DNA of 43,815 nt from JARRRD01 sp046706685 (GTDB lineage: Bacteria > Nitrospirota > Thermodesulfovibrionia > Thermodesulfovibrionales > UBA6898): positions 1 through 43,815 of the forward strand of contig JBJKPE010000039.1 in NCBI GenBank assembly GCA_046706685.1. Direction: 5' to 3'. Position numbers and translations under genes: made by a program. This document shows, one piece after another, positions 41,087 through 43,815 of the stretch. How positions within the stretch are numbered: position 1 is the first letter of the stretch; each line of letters begins with the position of its first letter. The notes under the pieces are model-generated. The model worked only from the letters and a program-made list of their open reading frames with translations. It was not told where the DNA came from and searched no databases.

Positions 41087-41958
41087 GGGGAATGTTCCTT
41101 CCTGCCGCACTGCGCTATCATGACGCGAGGCAACCACAGTATTTTTTCAGCCAGTTTCTGCGGAAGCTCGACGCCGAATTTCTTCGCCATCACTCCCATA
41201 GGGAAGGCATGAGGGTAAGGAACGGTTTCGGCCGGCTGAAAGCCGGCCCTCTCAAGTAAATCCGCAAGAGTCTTTTTGTCATAAAATGCGACGTGTTCGG
41301 GTAATTTGAAAGAGGGCCACCTCTTTTTCATTATCCTGTACCAGAAACTCCCGATGTCCGGGGTGGCGAGCACCATTACTCCACCTGAGGCCAGACGTTC
41401 ACGAAGTGATAAAAGGAAGCGCACCGGCTCATATATGTGTTCAATGACATTGAGCATTATTATGACATCGAAATCCTTCGTATCCGTAGGCAGCGAATCG
41501 GCAGTGCCGATATGGATTTGCGCTCCGCTTGTCTCCAGCGCCGCCCTCCCTGCTTCGGCAGAAAGTTCTATGCCTGTCAGGCTGGGGAAAAAATCTTTCG
41601 CCTCATCCAGGAAAAACCCGTAACCGCAGCCTACCTCAAGCAGATTTTCAGCTTGTGGGATCACTTTTTTCAGATTTTTTAGAAACCGGCGGAATGTGAG
41701 CCTGAGGCTGAGTTCCTGGACATGGTAGTTGTCATATCCTGATCCGTCTTCTCCTGAAAAATAAGCCTTCTGCTCATACCTCTTTCTCATGGCTGATTCC
41801 TTTATCCTCGGGTTCAGATAACGGAGGCCGCAATTCCGGCACAACACTATATGGAGTTCGCCGAAAGTGTGTATAATAGAATCGGTTGACGACTTGCATA
41901 ATGGGCAGGACGTAGTTTCTTTCTCGGAGTCTGCTGAGGGTTCCGCAAGCTTCTGCAT
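41083..41958 (-). CDS. Class I methyltransferase with N-terminal zinc-ribbon-like motif
   Basis: Start placed at ATG 41958 (291 residues, MQKLAEPSADSEK); a TTG at 42012 would add 18 residues but lies almost against the divergent gene. Neither has a clear ribosome site. CPLCKSS...LCRNCGLRYLNP is a CX2C-CX2C metal-binding pattern common in methyltransferases of polysaccharide loci. LLEVGCGYGFFLDEA is SAM motif I, and DVIIMLNVIEHIYEP and MVLATPDIGSFWYRIM follow, as in the Methyltransf_23 type. PEHVAFYDKKTLADLLERAGF ends the catalytic fold. C- or O-methylation of a nucleotide sugar or glycan is the likely reaction. Confidence 0.85.
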   Translation of the reverse strand: MQKLAEPSADSEKETTSCPLCKSSTDSIIHTFGELHIVLCRNCGLRYLNPRIKESAMRKRYEQKAYFSGEDGSGYDNYHVQELSLRLTFRRFLKNLKKVIPQAENLLEVGCGYGFFLDEAKDFFPSLTGIELSAEAGRAALETSGAQIHIGTADSLPTDTKDFDVIIMLNVIEHIYEPVRFLLSLRERLASGGVMVLATPDIGSFWYRIMKKRWPSFKLPEHVAFYDKKTLADLLERAGFQPAETVPYPHAFPMGVMAKKFGVELPQKLAEKILWLPRVMIAQCGRKEHSP

Positions 41959-42017
41959 ACTAAGGAATAGTCTAAGAAATATGGCGGTAAAAAGTCTATG
42001 AAAGAGAGGCAACGCCG

Positions 42018-42704
42018 ATGATTCTTACTTCAATTGAAGCCCGGACCGCCTTTGTTATCGCTCCCCATCCTGATGACGAGGCATTGGGCTGCTCAGGTAC
42101 GCTCAGACTGCTCAACCTGGCCGGAACGGATTTGACGCTGATATTCCTCACCAACGGAGAGAAGCTGCATGGAGAAGCCTCGGCGGAGGTGGCCGATGTT
42201 AGGAAGAAGGAGGCGATCAGTTCGGCTCAGCTGCTGGGGTGCAGGGAGGCCATCTTTCTCGATTTTCCAGACGGTGAGATCGGAAGATACAGTGAAGAAA
42301 TTTTTCAGAGGCTCGCCGGGATTATCGAAGAAAGAAGACCGGAAGTCATTTTTTCGCCTTCGCCGATTGACTACCATGCAGACCACATCGCTGCGTCTCA
42401 CATCGGCCTCAGGCTTCTTGAGGCGTCCCCGTCTTTTAAATTGGCTTTTTACGAAGTATATTCCACTCTCAGGTTCAATTGTCTCGTCGAAATAACCGGG
42501 ACCTCCGAATTGAAGAAGCAGGCGATTCTCAATTATCGCGCCAGTCTTTACGGTAAACCCGAGGTCTATGTAGACGCAGCTCTGGGGCTAAATGCCCACA
42601 GATCAATCTTTGTCCAGAAGAAAGGCTATTTTGAGGCTTTTTATGTGATGGAAGAAGCGGAGGCTGCTGATTCCGTTATGCGGTTTTTTTGCTACAGGGA
42701 TTAG
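42018..42704 (+). CDS. PIG-L/LmbE-type N-deacetylase
   Basis: A 228-residue protein starting at ATG with AGAGAGG about eight bases upstream. FVIAPHPDDEALGCSGTL contains PHPDDE (16-21), and SPIDYHADHIAASH gives H120, D122 and H123; these form the zinc site of the family. LTLIFLTNGEK and RKKEAISSAQLLGC are other conserved blocks. Family members remove N-acetyl groups from GlcNAc-type sugars. In this locus it could free an amino group that the GNAT then acylates differently (inference). It is transcribed divergently from the methyltransferase and converges on gspC with a 33-base gap lacking a clear terminator. Confidence 0.92.
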   Translation: MILTSIEARTAFVIAPHPDDEALGCSGTLRLLNLAGTDLTLIFLTNGEKLHGEASAEVADVRKKEAISSAQLLGCREAIFLDFPDGEIGRYSEEIFQRLAGIIEERRPEVIFSPSPIDYHADHIAASHIGLRLLEASPSFKLAFYEVYSTLRFNCLVEITGTSELKKQAILNYRASLYGKPEVYVDAALGLNAHRSIFVQKKGYFEAFYVMEEAEAADSVMRFFCYRD

Positions 42705-42737
42705 ATGGGCATTTCGAAGGTGACCCCAGACCCTTCG

Positions 42738-43430
42738 CTAACGGCCCCTCCTCTTAAACATGTTCAAGAACCTCTGTCTTGTGTTTTGTTGCTGCCCGGG
42801 CGTGGGACCGGGAATTGCAGTATTCTGACGGACCGCGCCGGCAGGCGTTGCCTGTGGTGGTCGGAAGCCTTGTGGAGCAGACGCTGTCTGCTGAGATTGA
42901 CGTGTCTTGGATTTTTCCGGACTCTCCAGTGCGACGACCATCTTCTCCTCGCCCCTCTGCATTACTACCTTATCCTTATCTATTTCCATCAGGGTAAAGC
43001 CGCTCAAAGAGTTACCGATCTTGAGGGGGGTTTGCCTGTTAGCCCTCCCGGGAGTGCTGACAGGCGCCTTCTTGTCCTCCATGAACGCTATTTTCAGATC
43101 GTCTGTTATCAAGGTTCCGTCGAGAACAAAGTCGGGCTTTGGAAGTGCCACTGCCTGTTTCTGAGTCTTCTGCTCGGGTATTTTCCTGTCCGGATGAAAC
43201 AGGTTTTGTTCCGCTATTATCATATAGTCCGTCGGATTCTTTTCGTCCTGAGCCGCCTTTTTTGCTTCACCTGGCTTCTTATCAGCCGTCTTTTTTACCA
43301 CCGTCTTCCTGTGTCTGACCCTGACGGAAGAGCCGGGGGAAAAGGTGAAATAGGCAACGGCAATAAGAAGTCCCGCCAGCAGAATGTTTAGAACGTTGAC
43401 ATTGCGGAGAAAATATTTTATTTTTTGCAT
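42738..43430 (-). CDS. gspC: Type II secretion inner-membrane protein GspC-like
   Basis: A 230-residue protein. A short cytoplasmic N-terminus, one membrane helix (NILLAGLLIAVAYFTF), then a Lys-rich linker. The homology-region-like beta domain includes AEQNLFHPDRK, PDFVLDGTLITDDLKIAFME and GNSLSGFTLMEIDKDKVVMQ. A disordered Gln/Pro-rich tail ends in basic residues, with no PDZ domain. GspC links the inner-membrane platform to the secretin GspD. PilP of type IV pili has a similar domain but normally bears a lipobox, absent here. The start lies one base after the gspM stop. Downstream, where gspD is usual, there is instead a convergent deacetylase gene. Confidence 0.75.
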   Translation of the reverse strand: MQKIKYFLRNVNVLNILLAGLLIAVAYFTFSPGSSVRVRHRKTVVKKTADKKPGEAKKAAQDEKNPTDYMIIAEQNLFHPDRKIPEQKTQKQAVALPKPDFVLDGTLITDDLKIAFMEDKKAPVSTPGRANRQTPLKIGNSLSGFTLMEIDKDKVVMQRGEEKMVVALESPEKSKTRQSQQTASAPQGFRPPQATPAGAVRQNTAIPGPTPGQQQNTRQRFLNMFKRRGR

Positions 43431-43431
43431 C

Positions 43432-43815
43432 CTATTTTGCGCTCGTTATGGCTGACACATCAAGCTTTACCATGAGCTCCCTCGGGTCATTGTAATTCCT
43501 GATCCGTGTGTCCATTTCTTTGATCACCAGGTATGGTGTACGTGTTTCCAGGGAGTAAAGTATATCCCCCAGTGCCCTTACATCGGGCAGTACGGTGTCG
43601 ATGCTGACGTTAATCACCCTGAAATGACCGAGGTCGTCCTGTTTGCCGACCCGCTCGCTTGATATCGTTCCTCCCCTGGCGGTGACAACACCCTTCACGA
43701 TGTCCTGGAGAGCGGCGGCGGCCAGGGAAGGCGTCTGTCCCTCGATAAGCTTGGAATCATCCGCCTTCCTCTCTTCCTTAAGGGAGGCTATCTTCTTCTC
43801 CACTTCCGGTTTTTC
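43432..43815 (-). CDS. gspM: Type II secretion protein GspM-like (5' end beyond window)
   Basis: The frame is open to the window edge; about 127 residues are visible. A coiled-coil start (EKKIASLKEERKADDSKLIE) is followed by a ferredoxin-like alpha/beta domain (SLAAAALQDIVKGVVTARGG, FRVINVSIDTVLPDVRALGDILYSLE, YLVIKEMDTRIRN, LMVKLDVSAI), matching the GspM type b/PilO-like fold. The product is an inner-membrane platform subunit that works with GspL. The N-terminal membrane helix should lie beyond the edge. Order gspM-gspC on the - strand suggests that further gsp genes lie to the right of the window. Confidence 0.78.
   Translation of the reverse strand, partial: EKPEVEKKIASLKEERKADDSKLIEGQTPSLAAAALQDIVKGVVTARGGTISSERVGKQDDLGHFRVINVSIDTVLPDVRALGDILYSLETRTPYLVIKEMDTRIRNYNDPRELMVKLDVSAITSAK

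Noticed and set aside
42705..43391. A 228-codon open frame on the + strand opposite gspC
   Set aside because: It starts directly after the deacetylase stop, but its translation is Cys/Leu/Arg-rich without domains, while the - strand frame has a coherent GspC-like sequence.
1..43815. CRISPR arrays, tRNA or rRNA genes, insertion sequences, phage integrases
   Set aside because: No spacer-repeat array, no clover-leaf sequence that I could recognise and no transposase or integrase reading frame was seen. tRNA-like folds cannot be fully excluded by eye.

Overview
The window looks like part of the chromosome of a Gram-negative (diderm) bacterium. The reasons are a type II secretion secretin, GspC and GspM, a periplasmic parvulin, a Wzm/Wzt polysaccharide exporter and lipoprotein or Sec signals on several products. 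Frequent GTG/TTG starts, intergenic palindromes of the TGTCATTCCCG type and BACON-repeat proteins fit a Nitrospirota or Desulfobacterota (delta-proteobacterial) lineage. That assignment is inferred from gene style; no rRNA or other marker gene is present.

Left (1-8401, + strand): a run of glycosyltransferases (GT2 enzymes and a GT2-GT4-GT4 fusion) and a methyltransferase, probably the edge of a surface-polysaccharide locus. Two of the GTs carry long C-terminal coiled coils, one built from 42-bp tandem repeats.

Centre-left (8402-25510, + strand): gspD behind a good sigma-70 promoter, a small lipoprotein, a 474-residue exported protein with its own promoter, long leader and strong terminator, and then a family of exported proteins. 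This family comprises two BACON-repeat proteins and, between them, a reprolysin-like zinc metalloprotease. All three share a module of about 130-150 residues. A small exported protein, a PpiC-type chaperone and a TMTC-like membrane glycosyltransferase with TPRs follow. Palindromic intergenic repeats are concentrated here. The set reads as a candidate type II secretion substrate island with its outer-membrane gate and folding factor.

Centre-right (25507-33734, - strand): one compact operon read right to left: wzm, wzt, a TylF-like methyltransferase, a B12-type radical SAM protein, a class I methyltransferase, two SPASM/Twitch-like radical SAM proteins and a GNAT acyltransferase. Most junctions overlap (ATGA or GTGA type), implying translational coupling. 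It probably builds, decorates and exports a modified glycan.

Right (33877-43815): an acyltransferase-3 and two tandem paralogous GT-C-like membrane proteins (+ strand). Next comes a - strand set (a zinc-ribbon methyltransferase, a GT39-like transferase and a GtrB-like polyprenyl-phosphate glycosyltransferase) and a divergent PIG-L deacetylase. At the edge, gspM and gspC lie on the - strand, about 32 kb from gspD and in opposite orientation.

The most unusual items are the shared module in the BACON/protease family, the radical SAM-rich exporter operon, the 42-bp repeat GT, the orphan full-length Shine-Dalgarno in the leader of the 474-residue protein, and the physical split of the type II secretion genes.
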